From: Thiothrix subterranea
GTDB lineage: Bacteria; Pseudomonadota; Gammaproteobacteria; Thiotrichales; Thiotrichaceae
Assembly: GCF_030930995.1 (NCBI RefSeq)
Contig: NZ_CP133217.1
Location: forward strand, 2,284,001 to 2,348,000
Direction of reading: 5' to 3'
Length of the DNA stretch: 64,000 nt
The notes beneath the pieces were generated by a model. The model searched no databases. It saw nothing but the letters and a program-made list of their open reading frames with translations, and was not told the DNA's origin. Below are positions 19,397-29,060 of the stretch, piece after piece. The stretch's first letter is position 1, and the number at the start of each line of letters is the position of its first letter. Position numbers and translations under genes: made by a program.

Positions 19397-20038
19397 ATGC
19401 ACGCACCACAGCTTATTCTAGCGTCTGCCTCACCCCGCCGCCGCGAATTGCTGGCACAAATTGGCATTCACTTTGTGGTGCAAACAGCGGATGTGGATGA
19501 AACGCCCTTGCTGGGGGAAACGCCCGAAGCGTTGGTAGAACGTTTAGCTATCCTCAAGGCAGAAACGGTTTGGAATGCTAATCAGGAAGGAAGAGGGCTA
19601 CCGCCGGTCGCCCCAACCGATGATTTGCGTAGGGGCGACCGGCGGTCGCCCTCTTCCCCTGTTTTGGGTGCAGACACACTAGGCATTCTCAACGGTGAAT
19701 TGCTGGTAAAGCCCCGCGATTTCCCCCACGCGCAACACATGCTGCGGCAAATGTCGGGGCAAACGCACGAAATTCTCACCGCTATCGCCTTAACCACTGC
19801 GACCGGCACACAAGTAGCGCTAAGCCACAATTTGGTTAAGTTCCGTACCATCACCGATTCCGAAATTCTGGCATACTGGGCAAGTGGTGAGCCACATGAC
19901 AAAGCCGGGGCGTATGCGATTCAAGGGATTGGCGCAATTTTTATCGAAAAGCTTGAAGGTTCTTACTCTGGGGTCATGGGTTTGCCGCTGTTTGAAACGG
20001 CGCAACTGCTGGCAACGGCAGGCATTAATACCTTATAA
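19397..20038 (+). CDS. maf: Maf/YhdE-type nucleoside triphosphate pyrophosphatase with in-frame repeat insertion
   Basis: Maf-fold pyrophosphatase, most likely the dTTP/UTP-preferring YhdE type, since it lies directly before rng as in E. coli. 213 residues, about 20 longer than usual. ASASPRRRELLAQIG near the N-terminus is the family signature and VLGADT the catalytic region. Between them (about residues 65-88) lies a basic, Pro/Arg-rich stretch, GRGLPPVAPTDD followed by LRRGDRRSPSSP, encoded by a 69-bp inverted-repeat element (19589-19657). The insert sits in the loop just before the catalytic Asp, so activity should be tested rather than assumed. Confidence 0.88.
   Translation: MHAPQLILASASPRRRELLAQIGIHFVVQTADVDETPLLGETPEALVERLAILKAETVWNANQEGRGLPPVAPTDDLRRGDRRSPSSPVLGADTLGILNGELLVKPRDFPHAQHMLRQMSGQTHEILTAIALTTATGTQVALSHNLVKFRTITDSEILAYWASGEPHDKAGAYAIQGIGAIFIEKLEGSYSGVMGLPLFETAQLLATAGINTL
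19589..19657. repeat. Long inverted repeat inserted in maf
   Basis: Arms of 26 bp (19589-19614 and 19632-19657) are inverted with a single mismatch, around a 17-bp loop. The arms contain GACCGCCGGTCGCCCC-like sequence. It is 69 bp long, a multiple of three, and has no stop in the maf frame. The element would form a very stable hairpin in the mRNA. Confidence 0.85.
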
Positions 20039-20064
20039 AAATCATTACTACCATAGGCAAACTC

Positions 20065-21543
20065 ATGAGCGCAGAACTCCTAATCAATGTTACCCCGCAA
20101 GAATCACGGGTTGCCTTGCTCGAAAATGGCTGTTTGCAAGAGGTGCTGATTGAACGCACCACCCGCAAAGGCATTGTCGGCAATATTTACAAAGGCAAAG
20201 TTAGCCGCGTACTACCGGGGATGGAAGCGGCTTTCATCGACATTGGTTTGGAAAAATCGGCATTTTTGCACGCTTCTGACCTCACGCACCCTTCGCTGGA
20301 AGAATTTCAAGGCAATGCTATTCCACGCCCGACCCTGCAAATTAGCGAATTGCTTTACGAGGGCAAAAAGCTGTTGGTGCAAGTCATTAAAGATCCGCTC
20401 GGCACTAAGGGGGCGCGTTTGACCACACACGTCACCATTCCCTCGCGCTTTTTGGTGCTGATGCCGGATAACAACAATGTCGGTGTTTCGGGCAAGATTG
20501 AAGAGGGCGCAGAACGCGAACGCCTGCGGGCAACGATCGAACAGTTACGCATTGAATTTGGCAGTGAGCAAGGTTTCATCGTGCGTACCGCTGCCGAAGG
20601 GATCAGTGAAGACGATTTGCGCCGTGATATGAAGTTTTTGTGCAAACTCTGGAGCAGTATTTCCAAGTCGTCGGTTGAGTCGCCCGCGCCAACCTTGGTG
20701 TATTCGGATTTACCTTTGGTGCTGCGGGTATTGCGCGATATGGTGGGGGAAAAAATCAGCAAAGTGCAGATAGATTCCCGCGAAACTGCTACCAAAGTCA
20801 TTGAATTTAGCCAGAAATACATCCCCGATTTAGCCAATGTCATTGAGCATTACCCCGGCGAACGCCCAATTTTTGATTTGCACGGCGTGGAAGAAGAAAT
20901 CCAAAAAGCCTTGCAGCGTAAAGTGCCGCTCAAGTCTGGTGGTTACTTGATTATTGATCAAACCGAAGCAATGACCACGATTGATGTGAATACCGGCGGA
21001 TTTGTCGGGAGCCGCAATCTGGAAGAAACCATTTTCCGCACCAATCTGGAAGCGGCGCAAACCATTGCTCGCCAGCTACGCCTGCGCAATTTGGGCGGCA
21101 TTATCATTATCGACTTCATTGACATGCTGCAACACGATCACCGCCAACAGGTGTTGAAGTTGCTGGAAAAGTCGTTGGAACGCGATTACGCCAAAACTTA
21201 CGTCTGCGATGTGTCGCCGTTGGGTTTGGTGGAGATGACCCGCAAACGTACCCGCGAAAGTTTGGAACATGTGCTGTGCCAGCCTTGTCCTTGTTGCAAT
21301 GGCAACGGTTTTATCAAAAGCGCGGAAACGGTGTGTTACGAAATCTTCCGTGAAATTTTGCGGGCAGTACGCCAATTTGATGCACGCGAATTACTGGTAT
21401 TAGCGTCGCAGGAAACCGTGGATTTGTTGCTGGATGAAGAATCCGACAGTCTGGCCGAATTGCAGCAATTCGTGGGGATTCCGATCCGTTTACAGGTGGA
21501 AGCACTTTACACGCAGGAGCACTTCGACGTTGTACTTCTCTAG
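20065..21543 (+). CDS. rng: Ribonuclease G
   Basis: Endoribonuclease of the RNase E/G family; matures 16S rRNA 5' ends. 492 residues, normal. The S1 domain is at about 38-120, with GNIYKGKVSRVLPGMEAAF. The DNase I-like catalytic region has DVNTGGFVGSRN near 310 and IIIIDFIDML near 350 with the metal-binding Asp residues. LCQPCPCCNGNG near 410 is the zinc-link Cys cluster. It follows maf by 26 bp and overlaps the inferred yhdP start. Confidence 0.95.
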   Translation: MSAELLINVTPQESRVALLENGCLQEVLIERTTRKGIVGNIYKGKVSRVLPGMEAAFIDIGLEKSAFLHASDLTHPSLEEFQGNAIPRPTLQISELLYEGKKLLVQVIKDPLGTKGARLTTHVTIPSRFLVLMPDNNNVGVSGKIEEGAERERLRATIEQLRIEFGSEQGFIVRTAAEGISEDDLRRDMKFLCKLWSSISKSSVESPAPTLVYSDLPLVLRVLRDMVGEKISKVQIDSRETATKVIEFSQKYIPDLANVIEHYPGERPIFDLHGVEEEIQKALQRKVPLKSGGYLIIDQTEAMTTIDVNTGGFVGSRNLEETIFRTNLEAAQTIARQLRLRNLGGIIIIDFIDMLQHDHRQQVLKLLEKSLERDYAKTYVCDVSPLGLVEMTRKRTRESLEHVLCQPCPCCNGNGFIKSAETVCYEIFREILRAVRQFDARELLVLASQETVDLLLDEESDSLAELQQFVGIPIRLQVEALYTQEHFDVVLL

Positions 21544-24500
21544 GAGGCAGGGCGGTTTTGTATTACGCCTCACCTACCTGCTACTCACTTTCTTGTTCCA
21601 TTGGGCGATTTTTCTGGTTGCGCTGGTGGGGCTGGCGCATTTGTGGTTGCCAATGGTCGATGACTACAAAGGCATACTGGAACAAGAGTTGTCGAGCTTT
21701 GTTGGCAATCCGATCAGCATTGGGCAAATTCGTGTCGACCACGACAGCGAGGACTTGCGCTGGGTGTTGGAAAATTTGCAACTCACTGACGATACTTCCG
21801 GGCAATCTCCCATTCAAATCCGCCAACTGAGCCTGACGGTAGACTGGCGCGAAAGCTTGCGCACCTTGCGCTTGCAACCGGCAGATATTGTGTTGGAAGG
21901 GGTGGAGTTTATCCTGCGCCAAGAAGCCAATGCGTTACCAGAAGTACAGGGCTTGCGTTTTCCCTTGCCGGGGCAGAAAAATACCGCGCTGAATATTGAG
22001 CGCCAATCACCGATTCGCATCAGCATCAACAGTGGCTTTGTGCATTGGATGGATGTCACCAACCACCGCACCCTGACCTTGAGTGATTTGCAATTCATGG
22101 GTGAAATTTTGCCGAATGAAATCACCTTGCAAGCGGATGCCTTATTTCCCCCCGCGATTGGGGAAACTTTGGGCGTCGACGCAGTATTGCACCAAGTCAC
22201 GAACGCGGCAGGCAAACCGCAATGGGACGGTACGCTCCATACCCGTACTCGGATTTTTAACCTCGCGGCTTTGCCGTCGCCGGAGCTGCAACACTACGGG
22301 GTGAATGCCGGTGGTTTGAAGCTCGATGCCACCATCACCGCCGCCGCAGGCAAGCCCTTACATATCAGTGGCGAGGGTGAAATTCAGCATTTGGGGTGGA
22401 CAGGTAATGCGCAGACCCCTGCATTACAAGGCGTGAATGCGACGTTTGCAGCGGCTAATGAAGGTGGTAGTGTCAAGGTCAAGCTCAACAATAGCCCGTT
22501 GAGTTACCCGCTGTGGTTTGAAAAAACCTTGCAGGTGGATAGCTTGGCAGCGGATTTGAACTGGCAAGTCAAAGCGGATGGCTGGCATTGGCAACTCAGC
22601 CACCTACAAGCGGAAAACCCCGATCTTACCCTGCAAGGCACGGGAACATTGGCGTTACCGACGCATCAAGCGCCCGCTATTGACCTGAATATGGCCTTCG
22701 CGACGCGCCGTACTTTGGATAATGTGCGCGATTACATTCCGGCGATTATTCCCGATAATACCGAAAATTGGTTGAAAACGGCGATTGTGAAGGGCTACGT
22801 GCCAAAAGGTGAATTTGTATTGCGCGGCAATCCGGCGGATTTTCCATTTCAGCAAAATGCTGGGCTATTCGACATTCGTTTCGCTATTGAACAAGGTGTA
22901 TTGGCGTATTTACCGGAATGGCCGGTCGCTCATGCCGTCAACGGTGAGCTGCATTTTCACAATGCGGATATGAATGCGACGGTGCACAGCGCTCGAATTA
23001 TGGATTTGGCGGTGACAGGCGGCACGGTGGCGATTCCCAATATGCATACCCCCGATACGCACTTGTTGCTTGATTTGAAGACGCAAGGGGATTTGCAAGC
23101 GCACATGAATTATTTGCGCGATGCTCCGATTGGACGCAGTTTGCGGGATTTTATGCAAGTTGCTGAGTTTTCCGGTAAATCGGCGTTGCACCTGAAACTG
23201 GATGTGCCTTTGAAAAAAGCGACATTGGAACAACAAGGCGTAGCGGTGGACGGCGTGGTCAGTTTGCAGGGCAACCGTTTTGCGATTCCGGCGTATGCGC
23301 AAATCTTTACCGACTTGCGCGGGCAGGTGCATTTTGATCAGCATGGCGTGGCTGCAAACGAGGCAAGTGGGCAATACCGCGAGCAACCGCTCAAATTGTC
23401 AGCACATACTGATAAAACCCAAGGCATTATCAACGTCGATTTGCAGCAGCAACAACAACCCGCAGTGTTTTTGCCAGAAAGCCTTGCCAGTTTGCGCCAA
23501 TACTTCAGTGGCAAGGCGTTGGTGAATACGCATTTGGAACTGCCTGCTTTTGGTGGGAATGCCAGCATAGGAAAAACACTCACGAGTTTGAAAGTGCAGG
23601 CGCGTAGCCAGTTGCAAGGCGTGACCATTGCTTTACCGCCCCCGTTTGGTAAAACGGCAGCGGAGGCGCGTGAATTACACGTGGACGTTGACTTGCCGTT
23701 TGATTCGGCGAAACCTTGGCAAGCACGGGTGGAGTTGGGTAAACACTTGAAAGTGCAAGCGCGTTTGCCACACAAGGGTAAACAAGCAACTGCCATTGGC
23801 ATCGGTTTGGGTGACAAGCCGGTTAAATTGCCTGCGAGTGGCATTCAAGTCGGTGGCGAGTTGGCAGAACTCGATGTGCTGGATTGGCAGGCGCTGGGAA
23901 TGTTTGGTGGCGCAGGATTAACCGCTGCTGCAATACCGACCGAGTTTCAAGCCGATGTGAAGGTTGGCAAGTTGACCGTGGGTCAACAGTCGCTAGGCAA
24001 CGCGGCGCTCAGCGTGAGCGGTGGTGACATTCTCAAAGCGCATCTGCGGGCAGATAATTTACAGGCTAACGCGCATTTACCAGTCAAGGCAATGGCAAGT
24101 GGGCGGGTGAATATTGATGCGCAACACCTTGATTTTGATCAGCTTGGTGAGCAGTTACCGACGGGCGCGTCGACAGCGGGTAACGGTTTATCGCCGGTAA
24201 ATTTTCCCTCCATGCGATTTACGTGCACCGATTGCAGCAAGGGCGATTTTCCGCTTCAGTCGGTTAGTCTTAATTTGAATAAATCCCGCGATGCGTTGTT
24301 GATTGAGCAGTTGGAGATTCGGCATCCGCTGATGGTGTTATCGGCCTCTAAAGGGCGCTGGTATACGGCGGCGGATGGCATTCCCTATACCGAATTGACC
24401 GCCACCGCAACCCTGGCTGAACCGGGCAAGTTGTTGGCGAAACCGGGCAAAATTCCCGCTTTGCAAGGTGGCGCATTAACTGCCAACGCGCAGTTGCAAT

Positions 24501-25057
24501 GGCAAGGTGCGCCGTTTAATTTTGCCTTGGCAAATCTGAATGGCGCGATTCAAGCCAAGCTTGGCAAAGGCAGTTTGACCGATGTTGACCCCGGTTTAGG
24601 GCGCTTATTGGGTTTATTGGATGCGCAACGTTTGCCGAATCGACTGGCCTTGGATTTCCGCGATATGACGGTGAAAGGCGCGGCATTTGATGCTATCACC
24701 GGCAGTTTTCGCTTGAAAAACGGCGTGCTGACAACCCACGATACCCTCATCGAAGCCGCTGCAATGGTGGCAGGTATTGAAGGCAGCCTCGATTTGAGCC
24801 GCAAAACCCTGAATCATACGGTGACAGTGATACCAAATTTGCGTTCAACCTTGCCCGTGGTGGGCGCGGCTTTGGGCGGCATCGGTGGTGGTGCGGCAAT
24901 GTTGCTGTTAAATTCCTTGACAGAAAAATCCGCCGCGCACCAAGTGCAAACCGCGAATGGCTTGCGCTACCGCGTGACCGGTTCATGGGAAGCACCGGAC
25001 ATTATCGAATTAAAAGCACCATTCAAAAAGACGGATGTTGATGTTTTGATGCATTGA
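21530..25057 (+). CDS. yhdP: YhdP-family AsmA-like envelope protein
   Basis: About 1175 residues. One N-terminal transmembrane helix (YLLLTFLFHWAIFLVALVGL, about 14-33) is followed by a very long periplasmic beta-rich region, the layout of YhdP/TamB-type proteins thought to bridge inner and outer membranes for phospholipid transport. The C-terminal part with GRLLGLLDAQRLPNRLALDF is the recognisable AsmA-like end. No ATG lies at the right place. TTG at 21530 has AGGAG ten bases upstream and overlaps rng by 14 bp, keeping the whole helix; the next in-frame TTG (21593) would trim it. The rng-yhdP-nit-tldD order supports the call. Confidence 0.88.
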   Translation: MYFSRRQGGFVLRLTYLLLTFLFHWAIFLVALVGLAHLWLPMVDDYKGILEQELSSFVGNPISIGQIRVDHDSEDLRWVLENLQLTDDTSGQSPIQIRQLSLTVDWRESLRTLRLQPADIVLEGVEFILRQEANALPEVQGLRFPLPGQKNTALNIERQSPIRISINSGFVHWMDVTNHRTLTLSDLQFMGEILPNEITLQADALFPPAIGETLGVDAVLHQVTNAAGKPQWDGTLHTRTRIFNLAALPSPELQHYGVNAGGLKLDATITAAAGKPLHISGEGEIQHLGWTGNAQTPALQGVNATFAAANEGGSVKVKLNNSPLSYPLWFEKTLQVDSLAADLNWQVKADGWHWQLSHLQAENPDLTLQGTGTLALPTHQAPAIDLNMAFATRRTLDNVRDYIPAIIPDNTENWLKTAIVKGYVPKGEFVLRGNPADFPFQQNAGLFDIRFAIEQGVLAYLPEWPVAHAVNGELHFHNADMNATVHSARIMDLAVTGGTVAIPNMHTPDTHLLLDLKTQGDLQAHMNYLRDAPIGRSLRDFMQVAEFSGKSALHLKLDVPLKKATLEQQGVAVDGVVSLQGNRFAIPAYAQIFTDLRGQVHFDQHGVAANEASGQYREQPLKLSAHTDKTQGIINVDLQQQQQPAVFLPESLASLRQYFSGKALVNTHLELPAFGGNASIGKTLTSLKVQARSQLQGVTIALPPPFGKTAAEARELHVDVDLPFDSAKPWQARVELGKHLKVQARLPHKGKQATAIGIGLGDKPVKLPASGIQVGGELAELDVLDWQALGMFGGAGLTAAAIPTEFQADVKVGKLTVGQQSLGNAALSVSGGDILKAHLRADNLQANAHLPVKAMASGRVNIDAQHLDFDQLGEQLPTGASTAGNGLSPVNFPSMRFTCTDCSKGDFPLQSVSLNLNKSRDALLIEQLEIRHPLMVLSASKGRWYTAADGIPYTELTATATLAEPGKLLAKPGKIPALQGGALTANAQLQWQGAPFNFALANLNGAIQAKLGKGSLTDVDPGLGRLLGLLDAQRLPNRLALDFRDMTVKGAAFDAITGSFRLKNGVLTTHDTLIEAAAMVAGIEGSLDLSRKTLNHTVTVIPNLRSTLPVVGAALGGIGGGAAMLLLNSLTEKSAAHQVQTANGLRYRVTGSWEAPDIIELKAPFKKTDVDVLMH

Positions 25058-25097
25058 ACAGACAATGACACCACGCACACAGTAAGGGGAGATCAGC

Positions 25098-25934
25098 ATG
25101 GCGTTAATCGCAGCACTACAAATGGCAGCAGGCCCGCACGTTCCGGCAAATTTGTTGGAAGCGGGGCGCTTGATTAAGGAAGCAGCAGCACGCGGCGCAG
25201 GCATGGTGGTGCTACCTGAAACCTTTGCCATGATGGGTGTCGCCGATGCCGATAAAGTGAAAGTCGCGGAAACCTTCGGTGAAGGGCCGATTCAGGCATT
25301 CTTGAGCCAGCAAGCCCGCAAATACGGGGTCTGGATTATTGGCGGCACGATTCCGCTTCGTTCTGATGACCCGGCGCGTTCTTATGCCGCCTCGCTAATG
25401 TACGATGCCAAAGGCAATGTGGTGGCACGTTACGACAAAATTCATCTCTTCGATGTCATGCTCAGCGAGAATCAGGAAGTGTATACCGAGAGCGACACGA
25501 CCGTACCGGGTAACGTGCCCGTGGTGGTGGATACGCCGTTTGGCAAGGTCGGGATGTCAGTGTGTTACGACTTGCGTTTCCCGGAATTGTACCGACGCTT
25601 ATCCGAGCAAGGGGCGCAAATTTTAGTAGTTCCCGCAGCCTTTACCGAGTTGACGGGCAAGGCGCACTGGGAAGTGTTATTGCGGGCGCGGGCGATTGAA
25701 AACCTGTGTTACGTGGTTGCTCCCGGACAAGGCGGGTATCACGTCAGCGGACGCACGACCTACGGTCACAGCATGATTGTGGACTATTGGGGGCGGGTAC
25801 GCGGGGTGCGTGAAAAAGGCGCTGGCGTGGTTTTGGCTGACATTGATTTGGATGCATTGCAACAAACCCGCAAGACCTTTCCGGTATTGTCCCACCGTTG
25901 CCCGACACAAAATATTAATCAAGGAACAGCATGA
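25098..25934 (+). CDS. Carbon-nitrogen hydrolase, deaminated-glutathione amidase type
   Basis: 278 residues of the nitrilase superfamily. The catalytic triad is visible: Glu in VVLPETFAMMG (about 42), Lys in RYDKIHLFDV (about 113), and Cys in VGMSVCYDLRFPELYR (about 154). The closest known group (Nit1/NitA) repairs deaminated glutathione; substrate here is inferred. AAGGGGAG precedes the ATG. It overlaps tldD by four bases, a neighbourhood conserved in gammaproteobacteria. Confidence 0.88.
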   Translation: MALIAALQMAAGPHVPANLLEAGRLIKEAAARGAGMVVLPETFAMMGVADADKVKVAETFGEGPIQAFLSQQARKYGVWIIGGTIPLRSDDPARSYAASLMYDAKGNVVARYDKIHLFDVMLSENQEVYTESDTTVPGNVPVVVDTPFGKVGMSVCYDLRFPELYRRLSEQGAQILVVPAAFTELTGKAHWEVLLRARAIENLCYVVAPGQGGYHVSGRTTYGHSMIVDYWGRVRGVREKGAGVVLADIDLDALQQTRKTFPVLSHRCPTQNINQGTA

Positions 25935-27379
25935 AACAGGCATACGATTTTGCTCGTGAGGCATTTTTTGCCCCGACGGGTTTGAGTGAAGCGCATTTGG
26001 AACAAGTCTTTAGCCAGCTTTTAACCAAAGATACCACGCTGGCGGATTTGTATTTTCAGTCTGCCCGCCATGAATCTTGGGGCTTGGAAGAAGGCATTAT
26101 CAAAAGCGGCAGTTATAGCATTGAGCAAGGTGTGGGCGTGCGCTCGGTCTGCGGTGAGCAAACCGGCTTTGCCTACAGCGGCGAAATCACGCTGCCTGCG
26201 TTGCTGGAATCTGCCAAAGCTGCGCGTGCGATCAGCCGTGCGGGGCAATCGGGCGCGGTAAATGCGTGGACAGTGCGTACCCCGCAACGCCCGCTTTACG
26301 GGATAGATGACCCGCTGAATTCGCTTTCCGAAGACGATAAAATCAGCTTTCTGCGTCAAATTGACAGCATTGCGCGGGCAACCAGCCCTTACGTGCGCCA
26401 AGTCATGGCGAGCATGGTAGCCGTGCATGAAATCATTTTGGTGGTGGATGAAACCGGACGCATGACCGCTGATGTGCGTCCGTTAGTACGTGCCAATGTT
26501 TCCGTTATTGTGGAACGCAATGGGCAAACCGAAAGTGCGACGGCAGGCGGTGGCGGGCGTTTCAACCTCGATTATTTCGTGAGTGGCAATAAGGCGCAAG
26601 AGTACGCAGAAGAAGCGGTGCGCAAAGCTTTGATCAATCTGGATGCGGAAGCCGCGCCAGCGGGCAATATGACCGTGGTATTGGGCAATGGTTGGCCCGG
26701 TGTCTTATTGCACGAAGCGATCGGGCACGGTTTGGAAGGCGATTTCAACCGCAAAGGCACATCGGCATTTGCAGGGCGGATTGGCGAACAAGTGGCTGCC
26801 AAAGGCATTACCGTGGTGGATGATGGCACGCTGGAACAACGCCGTGGTTCGTTAAGCGTGGATGATGAAGGCACGCAAACGCAATGCACCACGCTGATCG
26901 AAGACGGCATTCTCAAAGGTTATTTGTTCGACCGTCAGAATGCGGCATTGATGGGGACGCAATCCACCGGCAATGGGCGGCGTCAGTCTTACGCCAATTT
27001 GCCGATGCCACGCATGACCAATACCTACATGCGGGCGGGTGACTATGATCCGGCAGAAATCATTGCGTCGGTGGAGAAAGGCATTTACGCGGTCAACTTT
27101 TCTGGCGGGCAAGTCGACATTACGTCGGGGAAATTCGTGTTTTCTGCCTCGGAAGCGTATCAAATCGAAAACGGCAAAATCGGTAAACCTTTGAAAAACG
27201 CGACGTTAATCGGCAATGGCCCGGATGTTTTAACCCGTGTCAGCATGATCGGCAATGATTTGCAACTGGATACCGGCATCGGCGTGTGCGGTAAAGACGG
27301 GCAAAGCGTACCCGTGGGCGTGGGTCAACCAACACTTCGGGTTGACGGTTTAACCGTTGGCGGCACAGCGACAGCATAA
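25931..27379 (+). CDS. tldD: Metalloprotease TldD
   Basis: 482 residues; one half of the TldD/TldE heterodimer that degrades unfolded peptides and matures some modified peptides. The zinc motif HEAIGHGLEGD is near 259, with downstream Cys/Gly-rich blocks VGVGQPTLRVDGLTVGG at the C-terminus. The start overlaps the nitrilase stop (ATGA). The partner pmbA follows six bases later. Confidence 0.95.
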   Translation: MKQAYDFAREAFFAPTGLSEAHLEQVFSQLLTKDTTLADLYFQSARHESWGLEEGIIKSGSYSIEQGVGVRSVCGEQTGFAYSGEITLPALLESAKAARAISRAGQSGAVNAWTVRTPQRPLYGIDDPLNSLSEDDKISFLRQIDSIARATSPYVRQVMASMVAVHEIILVVDETGRMTADVRPLVRANVSVIVERNGQTESATAGGGGRFNLDYFVSGNKAQEYAEEAVRKALINLDAEAAPAGNMTVVLGNGWPGVLLHEAIGHGLEGDFNRKGTSAFAGRIGEQVAAKGITVVDDGTLEQRRGSLSVDDEGTQTQCTTLIEDGILKGYLFDRQNAALMGTQSTGNGRRQSYANLPMPRMTNTYMRAGDYDPAEIIASVEKGIYAVNFSGGQVDITSGKFVFSASEAYQIENGKIGKPLKNATLIGNGPDVLTRVSMIGNDLQLDTGIGVCGKDGQSVPVGVGQPTLRVDGLTVGGTATA

Positions 27380-27384
27380 GGATA

Positions 27385-28734
27385 ATGACCATGATTGAAC
27401 TCGACAACCGTTTCGACCTCTCGACTGAATTTCAAGCGATGGCGGAGCAGGTGCTGGCGGCAGCCAAAGCCAAAGGCGCGACGGCGGCTGAACTCGACAT
27501 TGACAAAAGCATGGGGCTTTCGGTCGAAGTGCGCATGGGGCAGGTGGAGAAGCTGCAATACCACCGTGATCAGGGCATTAACCTCGCGGTGTATTTTGGG
27601 CATCGCAAAGGCTATGCCTCGACGGGTGATTTTTCGCCGCAAGCGTTGGCAGATACCTTGGAGGCGGCGTGCCGGATTGCGCGTTATACCTCGGAAGACG
27701 ATTTCAACGGCTTGGCGGATGCGGAACGCATGGCGACCGAATTTCCGAAGTTGGATTTGTACCACCCGTGGGAATTGAATGCGGACATGGCAATTGACAT
27801 GGCGCTGCAAACCGAAGCGGTGGCGCGTGAACACGATGCCCGCATTACCAATAGCGAAGGCGCAGGCGTGGATAGCTACGCGGGCATGAGTTTGTACGCG
27901 AATTCACACGGTTTCATGGGGGTTAGTCACAGCACGCGCCATTCCTTGAGCTGTTCAGTGGTGGCGCAAGATGGCGACTCCATGCAACGCGATTATTGGT
28001 ATAGCGTGTCGCGCGTGCCGGGATTGCTGGAATCGGCGGATAGTGTAGGCGCAGAAGCGGCGCAACGCACGGTGCGGCGTTTGAATGCACGTTCCTTGTC
28101 TACCCGTGAAGCGCCGGTATTGTTTGTGCCGCAAATGGCGCGGGGGTTGGTTGGGCAGTTGGTATCGGCGATCAGTGGGGGTTCGCAATACCGCAAAGCC
28201 AGCTTTTTGCTGAATTCGATTGGGCAACAAGCTTTCCCCGATTTCGTGCAGTTGCGTGAAGACCCGTTGATTCGTCAAGCGTTGGGTAGCCGTTCCTATG
28301 ATGCCGAAGGCGTGGCAACACAAGCGCGGGATATTGTCAAAGATGGAATTATTCAAGGCTATTTCCTTGGCAGTTACAGCGCTCGCAAGTTGGGAATGCA
28401 AAGCACGGGCAGTGCGAGTGGCGCAACCAATCTGTTGCTGGCGGATACGGGGGTCAGTTTCCCTGATTTGTTGGCGCAAATGGGCACGGGATTGATGGTA
28501 ACGGAATTGATTGGCAGCGGTGTCAATGGCATTACCGGCGATTATTCGCGGGGTGCGGTGGGTTACTGGGTCGAAAACGGCATGATTGTGCATCCGGTGG
28601 AAGAGGTGACGATTGCCGGAAACTTGAAGGCTATGTTTAAAGGCATCGTCGCGATTGGGGATGATGTGGATGCGCGTGGTAGTATCCGTACCGGGTCGAT
28701 TTTGATTGATAAAATGACCATTGCCGGTCAATAG
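27385..28734 (+). CDS. pmbA: Metalloprotease subunit PmbA (TldE)
   Basis: 449 residues; non-catalytic partner of TldD. The family blocks GMSLYANSHGFMGVSHSTRH near 172 and SRSYDAEGVATQARDIVKDG near 297 are present, and GSGVNGITGDYSRGAVGYW is near 380. It lacks the HExxxH zinc motif, as PmbA proteins do. The ATG at 27385 has AAGGATA upstream; a second ATG at 27391 is possible. In E. coli the two genes are apart; here they are adjacent. Confidence 0.94.
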   Translation: MTMIELDNRFDLSTEFQAMAEQVLAAAKAKGATAAELDIDKSMGLSVEVRMGQVEKLQYHRDQGINLAVYFGHRKGYASTGDFSPQALADTLEAACRIARYTSEDDFNGLADAERMATEFPKLDLYHPWELNADMAIDMALQTEAVAREHDARITNSEGAGVDSYAGMSLYANSHGFMGVSHSTRHSLSCSVVAQDGDSMQRDYWYSVSRVPGLLESADSVGAEAAQRTVRRLNARSLSTREAPVLFVPQMARGLVGQLVSAISGGSQYRKASFLLNSIGQQAFPDFVQLREDPLIRQALGSRSYDAEGVATQARDIVKDGIIQGYFLGSYSARKLGMQSTGSASGATNLLLADTGVSFPDLLAQMGTGLMVTELIGSGVNGITGDYSRGAVGYWVENGMIVHPVEEVTIAGNLKAMFKGIVAIGDDVDARGSIRTGSILIDKMTIAGQ

Positions 28735-28748
28735 TGTAAAGGAAGTGT

Positions 28749-29060
28749 ATGAGTCAGTTTGAGAATGTCAGCGTTACTAAAACGGCAAACGTGTATTTTG
28801 AGGGTAAGTGCGTCAGTCACACCGTGACGCTGGCGGATGGCACGCGCAAGAGCGTGGGGGTGATTTTACCGTCTACCCTGACGTTTAATACCGGTGCGCC
28901 GGAGATTATGGAATTGCTGCAAGGTCGCTGCCGCGTGCGCTTGGCGGGCAGCGATGCTTGGGTTGATTATGCCGGTGGGCAATCGTTTGAGGTGGGTGCA
29001 AATTCATCTTTCGATATTGAAACCTTGGCAGATTTGCACTACGTGTGCCACTTCGGTTGA
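28749..29060 (+). CDS. ppnP: Pyrimidine/purine nucleoside phosphorylase PpnP
   Basis: 103 residues, formerly DUF1255 (YaiE). Splits many nucleosides with phosphate. The cupin-like sequence [20 protein letters not shown] at the N-terminus and [16 protein letters not shown] near 77 are characteristic. AAGGAAG lies upstream of the ATG. Its stop abuts the stop of the convergent purN. Confidence 0.92.
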   Translation: MSQFENVSVTKTANVYFEGKCVSHTVTLADGTRKSVGVILPSTLTFNTGAPEIMELLQGRCRVRLAGSDAWVDYAGGQSFEVGANSSFDIETLADLHYVCHFG

